Of a stretch of DNA of 64,000 bases, positions 36,258-45,776 are shown piece after piece; the first letter of the stretch is position 1, and each line of letters opens with the position of its first letter. This stretch comes from WVXP01 sp964348095. GTDB taxonomy: Bacteria; Desulfobacterota; BSN033; WVXP01. Below the pieces are notes generated by a model. The model was not told where the DNA came from, did not search any database, and worked only from the letters and a program-made list of their open reading frames with translations. Made by a program: the position numbers and the translations under genes. Where the stretch lies: positions 1 through 64,000 of the forward strand of contig CAYGBK010000058.1 of the NCBI GenBank assembly GCA_964348095.1. Reading direction: 5' to 3'.

Positions 36258-37333
36258 TGCTATACCATCTCCTCTATCCACTCCATACGATTTTTTCAGT
36301 CCTAAACGTCTTCCGCTACATCACCTTCAGGACTATCTATGCGGCCCTGACCGCACTTCTGATCAGTTTCATACTAGGCCCATGGATCATCAAGAAACTC
36401 AGTGCGGCTGGAGCCGTTCACTCTACGCGCGAATACGTCCCAACAACACACCTGACAAAAGAAGGCACCCCCACCCTGGGAGGGATACTCATTCTCTTCG
36501 CCCTCTTGATCCCTACACTCCTGTGGGCTGACCTCACCAACCCATTTGTCTGGCTCGTTCTAGGAGCAACACTGCTCTTCGGCCTTATTGGCTTAACAGA
36601 TGACATTCTCAAACTGAGACGGGGAAGCGGCAAGGGACTAAAGGCCCGGGACAAGATTATTCTTCAGTCCCTAGTCGCCTTGGCCGTCGGCGTGATTCTC
36701 GTCGGATATCTCGAATTTGATACTCGAATCTTTTTCCCATTCTTCAAGCGCTTCACCCCTGATCTTGGGTGGTTTTATATCCCTTTCATCGTTCTTGTCG
36801 TCTTGGGAACGTCCAATTCGGTAAACCTAACAGATGGACTCGATGGGCTCGCTATTGGTCCGGCCCTTGTATCGGGCGGAACCTTCATGCTTATCTGCTA
36901 TCTGGCCGGTCACTCTAAGTTCGCTGAATACCTTCAGATAGCCTACGTAAAGGGGAGTGGCGAGTTGACGGTCTTCTGTGGCGCTTTGGTCGGAGCCGGT
37001 CTCGGCTTTCTATGGTTCAATACCTATCCTGCTCAGGTGTTTATGGGAGACATTGGATCACTAGCCCTTGGCGCTGCACTGGCAATCGTCGCCGTCATTG
37101 CAAAGCAGGAGTTTCTTCTCGTCATTGTCGGTGGAATTTTCGTGCTCGAGGCGATCTCTGTTATCGTCCAGGTCTTTTCATTCAAATTGAGGAAAAAACG
37201 GGTCTTCAACATGGCGCCTATTCACCATCATTTTGAGTTAAAAGGATGGGCCGAACCAAAAGTAATTGTCCGATTCTGGATAATTGCCTTGATCCTTGGG
37301 CTGGTCGCTATCAGCACGTTGAAGCTTCGGTAA
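36257..37333 (+). CDS. mraY: Phospho-N-acetylmuramoyl-pentapeptide transferase
   Basis: It transfers phospho-MurNAc-pentapeptide to undecaprenyl phosphate, forming lipid I. The 358-residue membrane protein has ten hydrophobic segments, THLTKEGTPTLGGILIL, the aspartate motifs GLTDDILKL and NLTDGLDGLAIG, and the C-terminal PIHHHFELKGW. The frame is open from 36185; ATG 36257, overlapping the murF stop behind AAGGGG, gives the family N-terminus. Confidence 0.95.
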   Translation: MLYHLLYPLHTIFSVLNVFRYITFRTIYAALTALLISFILGPWIIKKLSAAGAVHSTREYVPTTHLTKEGTPTLGGILILFALLIPTLLWADLTNPFVWLVLGATLLFGLIGLTDDILKLRRGSGKGLKARDKIILQSLVALAVGVILVGYLEFDTRIFFPFFKRFTPDLGWFYIPFIVLVVLGTSNSVNLTDGLDGLAIGPALVSGGTFMLICYLAGHSKFAEYLQIAYVKGSGELTVFCGALVGAGLGFLWFNTYPAQVFMGDIGSLALGAALAIVAVIAKQEFLLVIVGGIFVLEAISVIVQVFSFKLRKKRVFNMAPIHHHFELKGWAEPKVIVRFWIIALILGLVAISTLKLR

Positions 37334-37445
37334 ATCAGCTGTCAAGTATCAGATGAAGGGCCGATAACGTGCCCTTTGGAAATCCGTAGGAAAGCGGTTG
37401 AATCGTTCCCCATGCGCCTGGTTTGATGAAGAGATCCCTTTTGTC

Positions 37446-37473
37446 AGAGGAGAAGCTGACTGCCGGCTCCTCT
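37446..37473 (+). other. Hairpin between mraY and murD
   Basis: AGAGGAG (37446-37452) and CTCCTCT (37467-37473) form a 7-bp stem around a 14-base loop in the 160-base gap before murD. No T-tract follows. It may slow or protect the polycistronic RNA at this point; no promoter is obvious in the gap. Confidence 0.35.
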
Positions 37474-37493
37474 TAACTGCGACCTGATTTCAC

Positions 37494-38909
37494 ATGATCA
37501 CCCATTCTGAGAGGATGAAAGACCTAAACAGGGGGCAATCACGAGATGCTGTCAACCTGGAGGGGATGAGAATCCTGGTTGTCGGGTTAGCCAGGACCGG
37601 CATCGCCGTGGCACGATTTCTGTCTAAATGCGGCGCCATAGTTGTGGGCACGGACATACGGGACAGAAGTGATCTTGAGAGGGAGTTTCCCGATCTCAGG
37701 GATTTCAATATTGAATTTCACCCAGGAAACCCGGCAAGGGAAATCTTCCTCAATGCCAATCTTATCGTCCTCAGCCCCGGTGTTCCGCCGTCGGTTGAAC
37801 CTCTCGCCGAGGCGAGGCAGGGGAAGATTCCAATCGTGAGCGAAATCGAACTGGCATCGTGGTTCATGACAGCTCCAGTGGTTGCCGTTACTGGGACAAA
37901 TGGAAAGACCACGACTACCCTTCTTATCGGGGAGATGCTGGAAAAAGCTGGAAAGCGGGTCTTTGTTGGTGGCAACGTCGGAAACCCGTTGATCAACGCC
38001 GCGGCCAGTACCGACCAGATCGAAACCGCCGTGGTGGAACTGAGCAGCTTTCAGCTGGAAGGAACTGAAAGATTCAGACCGACTATCGCTGTACTGCTCA
38101 ATATCACAGAAGATCACCTTGACCGCTATGCCAGCTTTGCAGACTATATCCAGGCGAAGTCCAGGCTTTTTCAGAATCAAAGGGTCTCGGATATCTCCGT
38201 TCTCAATGCGGCAGACCCAACTGTGACAAAAGCGGCCTCCTCCTCCAAAGCCAGAAGGGTTTACTTCAATGTTGCCGATGCTCGAATGGATGGTGCCTCC
38301 TTTGACGGTCATCACATCACTTTGAGGGGAATTGAAGGAGAGGAGATCTACGATCCAACCAAGGGTCGCCTCTTGGGGGTCCATAACATTGAGAACATGA
38401 TGGCGGCTATCGTGGCAGCCAGGCTGGACGGGTGTCCCAAAGACATCGTCCAGCAGACTCTAGAAACATTCGATGGGTTAGCTCACCGTCTTGAGTTCGT
38501 CATGGAGGTGAAAGGCGCGCGGTATTTCAATGACTCCAAGGCCACCAATGTTGGCGCGGTGGTGAAATCACTTCAAACGTTCGAAGGCCCGGTAATTCTG
38601 ATCGCCGGTGGAAAGGACAAGGGAGGAGATTACTCGCCCTTAAGAGAACCGATCCGTGAAAGGGTGAAGCACCTTATTCTCATTGGAGAGGCCAGGGAGA
38701 GAATGATGCGCCAGCTGACAGACGTCACACCGATGACCCCTGCCAATTCTCTGGAAGAGGCTGTCGAAATAGCACACGACCAGGCAAGGCCTGGAGACAC
38801 TGTCCTTCTCTCCCCGGCCTGTTCAAGCTTTGACATGTTCCACGATTATGTCGACCGGGGCGATACCTTTCGGACCCTCGTAAAAAAGATAGAAGAGGAC
38901 AAATTGTGA
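37494..38909 (+). CDS. murD: UDP-N-acetylmuramoylalanine-D-glutamate ligase
   Basis: It adds D-glutamate to UDP-MurNAc-L-Ala. The N-terminal NAD-like fold is LEGMRILVVGLARTGIAVARFL, the P-loop is VTGTNGKTTTTLL near 135, and the C-terminal domain has YFNDSKATN and SPACSSFDMF. The start is uncertain: ATG 37494 gives 471 residues, about 20 more than usual; ATG 37515 is also in frame. Neither has a good ribosome site. Confidence 0.94.
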   Translation: MITHSERMKDLNRGQSRDAVNLEGMRILVVGLARTGIAVARFLSKCGAIVVGTDIRDRSDLEREFPDLRDFNIEFHPGNPAREIFLNANLIVLSPGVPPSVEPLAEARQGKIPIVSEIELASWFMTAPVVAVTGTNGKTTTTLLIGEMLEKAGKRVFVGGNVGNPLINAAASTDQIETAVVELSSFQLEGTERFRPTIAVLLNITEDHLDRYASFADYIQAKSRLFQNQRVSDISVLNAADPTVTKAASSSKARRVYFNVADARMDGASFDGHHITLRGIEGEEIYDPTKGRLLGVHNIENMMAAIVAARLDGCPKDIVQQTLETFDGLAHRLEFVMEVKGARYFNDSKATNVGAVVKSLQTFEGPVILIAGGKDKGGDYSPLREPIRERVKHLILIGEARERMMRQLTDVTPMTPANSLEEAVEIAHDQARPGDTVLLSPACSSFDMFHDYVDRGDTFRTLVKKIEEDKL

Positions 38910-38975
38910 GGGCCGACAGCAGACTGTTGGGATTCAATCGTAACAAACGGGTGAAGGGATGGAGACGTTGTCATC

Positions 38976-40064
38976 ATGAGTGATCGAACCGATTTCGATT
39001 ACACCATCCTCTGTGTCACGCTGATCCTTTTGGCATTTGGGATCGTCATGGTTTACAGCGCCAGTGCCATACTTGCGGCAGACAAGTTCAGTGATAGTTT
39101 CTATTTTCTCAAAAAACAGGCGCTCTTCGCCGCAGGAGGGACTCTCCTTATGGCGATCGCGATGAAGATTAACTATCACCTGTGGCAGAAACTGGCCTAT
39201 CCTATTCTGGTGGTCAGCTTGGCTCTTCTCGTCCTGGTTTTGGTGGCTGGAACAAAAGCCGGTGGATCGACCCGGTGGCTTTACATCGGCTCTCTCTCCT
39301 TTCAGCCCTCCGAACTCTCGAAGCTCGCCCTGGTGGTCTTTCTCTCTTATTTCCTCGCAAAGAAAGGAGAAAAGATAAGGACCTTTCAGTTCGGGTTCCT
39401 TCCCACCATTCTCATTTCGGGAATCATGATTCTCCTGGTTATTCACCAGCCAGATTTCGGGGTCGCCATGTTTTTGGGAATCATGGTGATGATCATGCTA
39501 TTTGTGGGGGGGACGAGACTTTCCTATATCCTGACTCTGGTCCTCGCGGCTATTCCGGTTGTCTACTATCTCATTGTAAAGGTGCCTTATCGGGCCCAAC
39601 GAATTATGAGCTATCTCAATCCGTGGAGGGATCCCCAAGGTGTCAGCTTTCAGCTGGTTCAGTCATTTGTCGCCCTCGGGGCTGGCGGGGTCTTCGGATC
39701 TGGATTGGGACAAGGGAAGCAGAAACTCTACTTTCTCCCGGCCCCCCATACGGACTTTATTTACTCTGTGGTCGGTGAAGAAACAGGCTTCATTGGCGCA
39801 GTTATTATTCTAGGGCTCTATCTCGTTTTCAGTGTCAGAGGAATCCGGGTCTCTCTAGGCGCGCCTGATGAGTTTGGTACTTTTCTGGGAATGGGAATCA
39901 CCTCCTTGATTTCGCTCCAAGCTATTATCAACATGGCGGTCGTCCTCGGGCTGCTCCCGACGAAGGGGCTGACTCTCCCCCTTGTCAGTTATGGAGGCAC
40001 TTCACTTGTGGTGAGTCTTGTTTCGGTTGGGATACTGCTTAACATCTCCTCCTACACCCGTTAA
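38976..40064 (+). CDS. ftsW: Septal peptidoglycan glycosyltransferase FtsW
   Basis: It is the SEDS-family polymerase of septal murein that works with FtsI. About ten membrane helices are seen in 362 residues. Typical motifs are GIVMVYSAS near the N-terminus, FQPSELSKLALV around 110, SFQLVQSFVALGAGGVFGSGLGQGKQK (here given as separate parts in the protein) near 230, and LPLVSYGGTSLVVSL at the end. It lies 66 bases after murD and just before murG. Confidence 0.94.
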   Translation: MSDRTDFDYTILCVTLILLAFGIVMVYSASAILAADKFSDSFYFLKKQALFAAGGTLLMAIAMKINYHLWQKLAYPILVVSLALLVLVLVAGTKAGGSTRWLYIGSLSFQPSELSKLALVVFLSYFLAKKGEKIRTFQFGFLPTILISGIMILLVIHQPDFGVAMFLGIMVMIMLFVGGTRLSYILTLVLAAIPVVYYLIVKVPYRAQRIMSYLNPWRDPQGVSFQLVQSFVALGAGGVFGSGLGQGKQKLYFLPAPHTDFIYSVVGEETGFIGAVIILGLYLVFSVRGIRVSLGAPDEFGTFLGMGITSLISLQAIINMAVVLGLLPTKGLTLPLVSYGGTSLVVSLVSVGILLNISSYTR

Positions 40065-40105
40065 GGTCGGGAGGATGGAGAAGGATTCTTGGTCCACTTG
40101 CAGAC

Positions 40106-41188
40106 ATGGAACAGGGGATAAAGGTCATTATTGCGGGTGGCGGAACCGGTGGCCATTTGTTTCCAGGGATAGCTATCGCCGAGGAGATAACTATGAGGGA
40201 AGAGTCGAACAGGGTGCTATTTGTGGGAACAGCAAGGGGTCTCGAGGCGGAGGTTCTTCCGAAAAAGGGCATTCCCCTTCGCACAATTGCGGTCAGGGGA
40301 ATTAAGGGGAAATCCCTTTTCCACAAATTGGGGACCGTCACCAGGATCCCGAGAGCGGTCGCTGAGGCCATTGACATCATCAGAGATTTCAACCCAGACC
40401 TTGTTATCGGTCTCGGGGGATACGTTTCCGGACCGGTGCTGGCGGCGGCCTTTCTCACTGGCGTCCGCAGGGTCGTTCAGGAGCAGAACGTGATACCGGG
40501 TACGACCAATCGTATCACTGCCCGGGTGGCGCACCGCGTCTTTGTCTCTTTCGAAGAGAGTTCTAGATATTTTGAGCCCGAAAAGGTCGTGGTCACCGGA
40601 AATCCGATCCGAAGAGAATTTGCTCACCCCCCCAAAAGAGATAGAAGAAGCGGGTTCGGTCTCTTGGTTTTTGGCGGCAGCCGGGGAGCCCATCACATCA
40701 ATCAGGCCATGACCGAGGCCCTCGACCACCTGGAAGACGTGAAATCTGATCTCAGAATTATCCATCAGGCTGGGGTTGATGATGCATCAGAAGTAGCCGA
40801 GGCCTATCGGGATAAGGGTTTTGTGGCAAGGATTGAGCCATTTATTGAAGACATGGTCGGGCCGTACAGAGAGTCGAGTCTTGTGATTTGTCGAGCCGGG
40901 GCGACCACCATCTCTGAACTCACTGCCTGTGGGAGGGCGTCTATTCTCATCCCCTATCCCTTTGCAGCCAACAATCATCAGGAGGCCAATGCGAGAACCC
41001 TGGTGAAAAAAGGGGCGGCCAAAATGATTCTTGACCGGGATCTTTCAGGACAGACGCTGGCAGAGGCAATCCACTCCCTGCTCAAGAATCCGGACGAGAT
41101 CGCCGCCATGGAGAAGGCGTCGGCGTGGCTTGGGAAACCAGATGCAGCCAAACGTATCGTCGATGAATGCTATCGGATCATGAACTGA
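40106..41188 (+). CDS. murG: Lipid II synthase MurG
   Basis: It adds GlcNAc to lipid I on the inner face of the membrane. This GT28 enzyme of 360 residues has IIAGGGTGGHLFPG at the N-terminus, VVQEQNVIPGTTNR near 130, and the UDP-GlcNAc site ICRAGATTISELTACGRASI around 265. ATG 40106 is a good fit to the family start. The next gene begins 20 bases after its stop. Confidence 0.95.
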   Translation: MEQGIKVIIAGGGTGGHLFPGIAIAEEITMREESNRVLFVGTARGLEAEVLPKKGIPLRTIAVRGIKGKSLFHKLGTVTRIPRAVAEAIDIIRDFNPDLVIGLGGYVSGPVLAAAFLTGVRRVVQEQNVIPGTTNRITARVAHRVFVSFEESSRYFEPEKVVVTGNPIRREFAHPPKRDRRSGFGLLVFGGSRGAHHINQAMTEALDHLEDVKSDLRIIHQAGVDDASEVAEAYRDKGFVARIEPFIEDMVGPYRESSLVICRAGATTISELTACGRASILIPYPFAANNHQEANARTLVKKGAAKMILDRDLSGQTLAEAIHSLLKNPDEIAAMEKASAWLGKPDAAKRIVDECYRIMN

Positions 41189-41208
41189 GCGTCGAAGGCC
41201 ACCAAGAG

Positions 41209-42603
41209 ATGTATCGAAAAAGAATTCATCACATCCACTTTGTCGGAATCGGCGGGATCGGTATGAGCGGTATCGCGGAAGTGTTATTGAATTTGGGATA
41301 TCGGATTAGCGGTTCTGATATCAGAGAGTCTGATATCACCCGTCGTCTTGAAAATCTTGGGGCCACCCTCACCTATCGACACCACGCAAAAAACATCAAA
41401 GATGCGCATGTGGTGGTCATGTCGTCAGCAATTTCGGACGACAATCCCGAGGTGCAGGTCGCACGGGAGCGTTTAGTCCCTGTCATACCGAGAGCGGAAA
41501 TGCTGGCCGAGTTGATGCGGATGAAGTACGGGATCGCTGTTGCCGGAACTCATGGGAAGACGACGACCACATCCTTGATTGCGACTATTCTTGGACACGG
41601 AAATCTCGATCCGACAGTGGTCATTGGTGGCAAGCTCAACAGTTTGGGAAGCAATGCCAAACTCGGCCAGGGCGATTTTCTCGTCGCCGAGGCAGATGAG
41701 AGTGATGGATCATTCCTTAAACTCTCCCCAACGATCGCAGTGATTACAACAATCGATTTTGAGCATGTTGACCACTACCACAGCCTGAGGGCGATCAAAG
41801 AGGCCTTTCTTCAGTTCGCAAGCAAGGTTCCCTTCTATGGTCTGGTTGTCCTTTGCCTTGATCAGAAGAACATACAGTCCATTCTTCCAAAGATAAGAAA
41901 GCGATTCGTCACCTATGGGATGACGCCCCATGCCGATCTTCGTGCCGATGGAATCGCATTTGATGCCCTATACACCGCTTTCGACGTCATACATCGAGGT
42001 CACCGCCTCGGGAGACTGCGGATACGTGTGCCGGGGATGCACAACGTTTACAATGCCATGGCAGCGACAGCGACCGCTTTTGAACTCGACATCGGATTCG
42101 ATACTGTTCGGGAGGCGCTTGCTGAGTTTTCCGGAATACAAAGAAGATTTCAGGTAAAAGGGCAGATCGGCAGCATCCTCGTGATAGACGACTACGCTCA
42201 CCATCCTGTAGAAATCAAGGCGACCTTAGAAACCGCTAAGAAGAGCTGGAAGCGGAGGGTCGTCGCCATTTTTCAACCCCACCGTTACACGAGGACGCAG
42301 GGGCTGTTCAACGACTTCCTAACGGCTTTTCATCAGGCCGATGTGCTCATCATTACGGACATTTATGGGGCAGGTGAAAAGAAGATCGAAGGCGTGGAGG
42401 CATCGAGTCTCTACCAGGGAATCCGGGACCATGGCCACCGGGATGTAACCTATATCGCCCACAAGGAGGAGATTCCTGATCATCTTCTGAGTGTTATCCA
42501 AGAAAAGGACCTCGTTATTACGCTGGGGGCGGGAAACATTTGGCAGGTAGCCGATGAGTTCGTGCTGAAACTGGAGGGGACAGCCAAAGAAGGGACAGGG
42601 TGA
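41209..42603 (+). CDS. murC: UDP-N-acetylmuramate-L-alanine ligase
   Basis: It adds the first amino acid, L-Ala, to UDP-MurNAc. It has the N-terminal HFVGIGGIGMSGIAE, the P-loop VAGTHGKTTTTSL, EADESDGSF and DDYAHHPVEIKATL. The frame is open from 41167 inside murG, but the ATG at 41209 gives the expected MYRKRIHHIHFVGIGG start and 464 residues. It is followed by murB, the usual order in this type of dcw cluster. Confidence 0.95.
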   Translation: MYRKRIHHIHFVGIGGIGMSGIAEVLLNLGYRISGSDIRESDITRRLENLGATLTYRHHAKNIKDAHVVVMSSAISDDNPEVQVARERLVPVIPRAEMLAELMRMKYGIAVAGTHGKTTTTSLIATILGHGNLDPTVVIGGKLNSLGSNAKLGQGDFLVAEADESDGSFLKLSPTIAVITTIDFEHVDHYHSLRAIKEAFLQFASKVPFYGLVVLCLDQKNIQSILPKIRKRFVTYGMTPHADLRADGIAFDALYTAFDVIHRGHRLGRLRIRVPGMHNVYNAMAATATAFELDIGFDTVREALAEFSGIQRRFQVKGQIGSILVIDDYAHHPVEIKATLETAKKSWKRRVVAIFQPHRYTRTQGLFNDFLTAFHQADVLIITDIYGAGEKKIEGVEASSLYQGIRDHGHRDVTYIAHKEEIPDHLLSVIQEKDLVITLGAGNIWQVADEFVLKLEGTAKEGTG

Positions 42604-42613
42604 CAGTCTAATC

Positions 42614-43519
42614 ATGTGGGATGACTCTGTGAAAAGAGAGATACAAGAAACCATGGGGGACATTGTTCTTTTCGATGCACCGATGAGCCGATATACATCC
42701 CTTCAAATCGGCGGTCCAGCAGATGCGATCGTTTTTCCGCGACATGTGAGTGACCTCGAGAATCTAATGACAACCGTCCGAAAACGGGAAATCCCATACA
42801 TGGTTATGGGAAAAGGAACGAACCTCCTGGTGAGAGACCGAGGAATTCGGAAGCTCGTCATCAACCTCTCAGCTGGGTTCAGAAAGATCTCTTTCGCAGG
42901 AGAGAGAATACACGTGGAAGCAGGATTCCTCCTGAATGACATGATCGGCGTCGCCACGAAAAGAGGACTGTGGGGTCTGTCCTCACTTTACGGTATCCCC
43001 GGAACGGTCGGGGGAGGACTCGCCATGAATGCCGGTGCCTGGGGTCTGGATGTGATGGAGAGAGTCGAAACGATCACCGTTATGAATTCGGACGGTAAAG
43101 TCTGGGAGACCGCGAAGGAAGATCTGGATTACGCCTATCGTAGGGTCAATCTGGAGGAGGGAACAATTGTTGTGTCGGGAACCTTTCTCATGGCACGAGG
43201 GAGCAAAAACAAGATAGAGGAAGAGATCGCCTTCTATCAAAAAAAACGGAGAGAGACCCAGCCTCTTCGGTTTCCAAGCGCTGGCTCCATATTCAAAAAT
43301 CCTTCTGGTCATTCAGCGGGAAAGATTATTGATGAACTGGGACTCAAAGGGAAAAGAGTCGGCGGGGCCGAGGTCTCCACACTTCACGGTAATTTCATTA
43401 TCAACGCCGGAGGCGCCACGGCCAGTCATGTGCTCCAGTTAATCGAACTGATCCAGGAGCACGTCTTCAAGGAGAGGGCGATCACCCTCGAGGCCGAGGT
43501 ACGGATAGTCGGGGAGTGA
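42614..43519 (+). CDS. murB: UDP-N-acetylenolpyruvoylglucosamine reductase
   Basis: It is an FAD-dependent enzyme that reduces the enolpyruvyl group to give UDP-MurNAc. The 301-residue protein is the shorter type II form. FAD-binding segments are SLQIGGPADAI and VMGKGTNLLVRD; GIPGTVGGGLAMNAGAWG, the catalytic Ser in PSAGSIFKNP, and the Glu in LEAEVRIVG are all present. It begins 10 bases after murC. Confidence 0.95.
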   Translation: MWDDSVKREIQETMGDIVLFDAPMSRYTSLQIGGPADAIVFPRHVSDLENLMTTVRKREIPYMVMGKGTNLLVRDRGIRKLVINLSAGFRKISFAGERIHVEAGFLLNDMIGVATKRGLWGLSSLYGIPGTVGGGLAMNAGAWGLDVMERVETITVMNSDGKVWETAKEDLDYAYRRVNLEEGTIVVSGTFLMARGSKNKIEEEIAFYQKKRRETQPLRFPSAGSIFKNPSGHSAGKIIDELGLKGKRVGGAEVSTLHGNFIINAGGATASHVLQLIELIQEHVFKERAITLEAEVRIVGE

Positions 43520-43558
43520 GGTCGTTCAGATTGGTATCACAAAGAAACGACGACGGAT

Positions 43559-44371
43559 ATGGGGCAGAAAAAGATCATGGTTAAGAGACTCTTAATAAAG
43601 CATCCCATGGAGCGGTCACAGGACTACCGGACATTTCTGTTCAGAGTCTCAATCATCTCCTTGGTCCTTGTATCTCTCGCAGGGGCAACCTTCTTGTTTT
43701 TTTCGCTGTATTTTTTCCTCAGAGGAGCCTCATTCCTCCGTGTGAAGGAGGTTACGATTGAGGGTAACAATAGAATCTCCACGGAGGAAATTCTCGCGAT
43801 TACCGACTTGGATGATGAAAATCTTTTATCACTCGATATCAAAGCCCTGAGCAGGAGTCTGTCACAACACCCCTGGATTGAAAAATCGATGATCAAGAGG
43901 ATATTTCCCAAGGGCATTCAGATTATAATTCACGAAAGAAAACCGATGGCCGTCATCTACCTGGACAGCTTCTACTACGTCGATGCACAGGGGGCGATCT
44001 TCGATCGGGCTAAGGGGCGTGAGAAGGCCGCCTATCCGATTCTGACAGGCATTAGCCGAGAGGATCTGGAAAAGGGAGATAAGAAAGCACGAATTCTTCT
44101 CAGGAAGGCCCTCGATTTCATCGAGATCATCCAGGAGGACACGATTCTCCCCTATCGATCCATTTCTCAGATTCATCTCGACCGGGCCGTGGGACTCCTG
44201 GTCTACACCCTCAACCAGGGGATAGAGATCCGTATGGGATTTGATGGGTTTGACAAGAAACTTCGGCGCATTTCAAGAGTTTGGTCGATCATCCGGCCCA
44301 TGGAAACGGATTACATCGACGCTATCATCCCAGGAAAAATAATTGTGAAACAAAAGAGGACAGAGAAATGA
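43559..44371 (+). CDS. ftsQ: Cell division protein FtsQ
   Basis: A 270-residue bitopic divisome protein. A basic N-terminal tail is followed by one membrane helix at about 27-55, then a POTRA domain (FLRVKEVTIEGNNRISTEEILA, about 58-125) and the FtsQ/DivIB beta domain. HPWIEKSMIKRIFPKGIQI is the conserved end of the POTRA region. No ddl gene lies between murB and ftsQ, unlike in E. coli and many relatives. Confidence 0.92.
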   Translation: MGQKKIMVKRLLIKHPMERSQDYRTFLFRVSIISLVLVSLAGATFLFFSLYFFLRGASFLRVKEVTIEGNNRISTEEILAITDLDDENLLSLDIKALSRSLSQHPWIEKSMIKRIFPKGIQIIIHERKPMAVIYLDSFYYVDAQGAIFDRAKGREKAAYPILTGISREDLEKGDKKARILLRKALDFIEIIQEDTILPYRSISQIHLDRAVGLLVYTLNQGIEIRMGFDGFDKKLRRISRVWSIIRPMETDYIDAIIPGKIIVKQKRTEK

Positions 44372-44428
44372 AGAGCCTCAGACAGAATGGAAGACCACCA
44401 AATACCCCATAGAAAGGAGGTGAACATT

Positions 44429-45658
44429 ATGTCAAAGAAAGACAGGGAGATGGTCGTTGGGCTCGACATTGGGACAACAAAGATCTGCACTGTGGTGGGT
44501 GAAAGAGTCAATGGAGGCATCAATATAATCGGTCTCGGCTCCCATCCTTCCAAGGGATTGAGAAGAGGTGTTGTGGTCAATATTGAAACCACCGTCGAGT
44601 CTATTCGGAAAGCGGTGGAAGAGGCCTCCCTCATGGCGGGATCTGACATTCGGTCAGTCTTCACAGGAATTGCGGGGGCCCATGTCAAAGGCATCAATAG
44701 CCATGGGGTCATTGCTATCAAGAACCGTGAAATAACGGATAGCGATATCAAACGAGTGATCAATGCTGCCAGTGCTGTCGTAATTCCTGTGGACCGAAGA
44801 GTGATTCATGTCCTCCCCCAGGAGTTTATAGTCGATGATCAAGATGGGATAAGGAACCCTGTGGGAATGTTAGGGGTAAGGCTTGAAGGCAAGGTTCACA
44901 TCGTTACGGGAGCAATCACGTCGGCTCAGAACATCATACGATGTGCTAACCGGGCTGGGCTCAACGTAAATGACATCGTCTTGGAACAATTGGGCTCGGG
45001 CGAGGCAGTGCTGGCACAAGAGGAAAGGGACATTGGCGTGGCTCTCATTGATATCGGGGGGGGAACGACGGACCTGGTGATTTTTTCCGAGGGAAGCATC
45101 AAATACACTTCCGTACTGTCCCTCGCGGGAAATCACATCACCAGTGATATCTCTATGGGACTGCGAACCCCCAACGAGGAAGCCGAGAGACTGAAAAAGA
45201 AGTATGGGTGCGCCATGGCATCAATGGTGAATAAGGACGAGACCATCGAAGTCCCTAGTGTGGGGGGGAGACAGAATCGAATCCTCTCTCGTCAAACCCT
45301 GGCAGAAATCATCGAAGCGAGGACGGAGGAGATCCTCTCGCTTGTCCATGGGGAGATTGTTCGATCAGGCTACCAAAACATGCTCGCCGGCGGGGTTGTC
45401 TTGACCGGTGGGACAGCACTGCTCGACGGAATAGCCGAGCTGAGTGAGCAGATTTTCAATCTTCCTTCACGGCGAGGGGCACCAGCCGGGGTTGGCGGGC
45501 TAACCGATTTAGTCAATAGCCCTATTTACTCCACTGGTGTAGGGCTGGTCCTCTATGGGGCCAAGAACAATCAGTCTGGGAAGTTCCCCGCTGACGATAC
45601 AGGTCTCATCGACAAAGTGGCCCGTCGCATGAAACACTGGTTTGGGGAATTCTTCTAA
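44429..45658 (+). CDS. ftsA: Cell division protein FtsA
   Basis: An actin-like protein that ties FtsZ to the membrane. The 409-residue protein has VVGLDIGTTKICTVVGE at the N-terminus, the 1C domain, ALIDIGGGTTDLVIF near 205, and a C-terminal amphipathic membrane-targeting helix (VARRMKHWFGEFF). The ATG at 44429 is well placed behind a near-perfect AAAGGAGGTGA site; the longer frame from 44387 is not used. Confidence 0.95.
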   Translation: MSKKDREMVVGLDIGTTKICTVVGERVNGGINIIGLGSHPSKGLRRGVVVNIETTVESIRKAVEEASLMAGSDIRSVFTGIAGAHVKGINSHGVIAIKNREITDSDIKRVINAASAVVIPVDRRVIHVLPQEFIVDDQDGIRNPVGMLGVRLEGKVHIVTGAITSAQNIIRCANRAGLNVNDIVLEQLGSGEAVLAQEERDIGVALIDIGGGTTDLVIFSEGSIKYTSVLSLAGNHITSDISMGLRTPNEEAERLKKKYGCAMASMVNKDETIEVPSVGGRQNRILSRQTLAEIIEARTEEILSLVHGEIVRSGYQNMLAGGVVLTGGTALLDGIAELSEQIFNLPSRRGAPAGVGGLTDLVNSPIYSTGVGLVLYGAKNNQSGKFPADDTGLIDKVARRMKHWFGEFF

Positions 45659-45776
45659 GAAAAAACCTGAACGGCTCACGGAGTTCATCAGAATAGCCAT
45701 GGAAACGGTAATGTTGAAGGCTGCTTCGAAGGAGAAGATGGTTTTCAGACTGTTTTCGTGGCCACGGAGGGGATAG

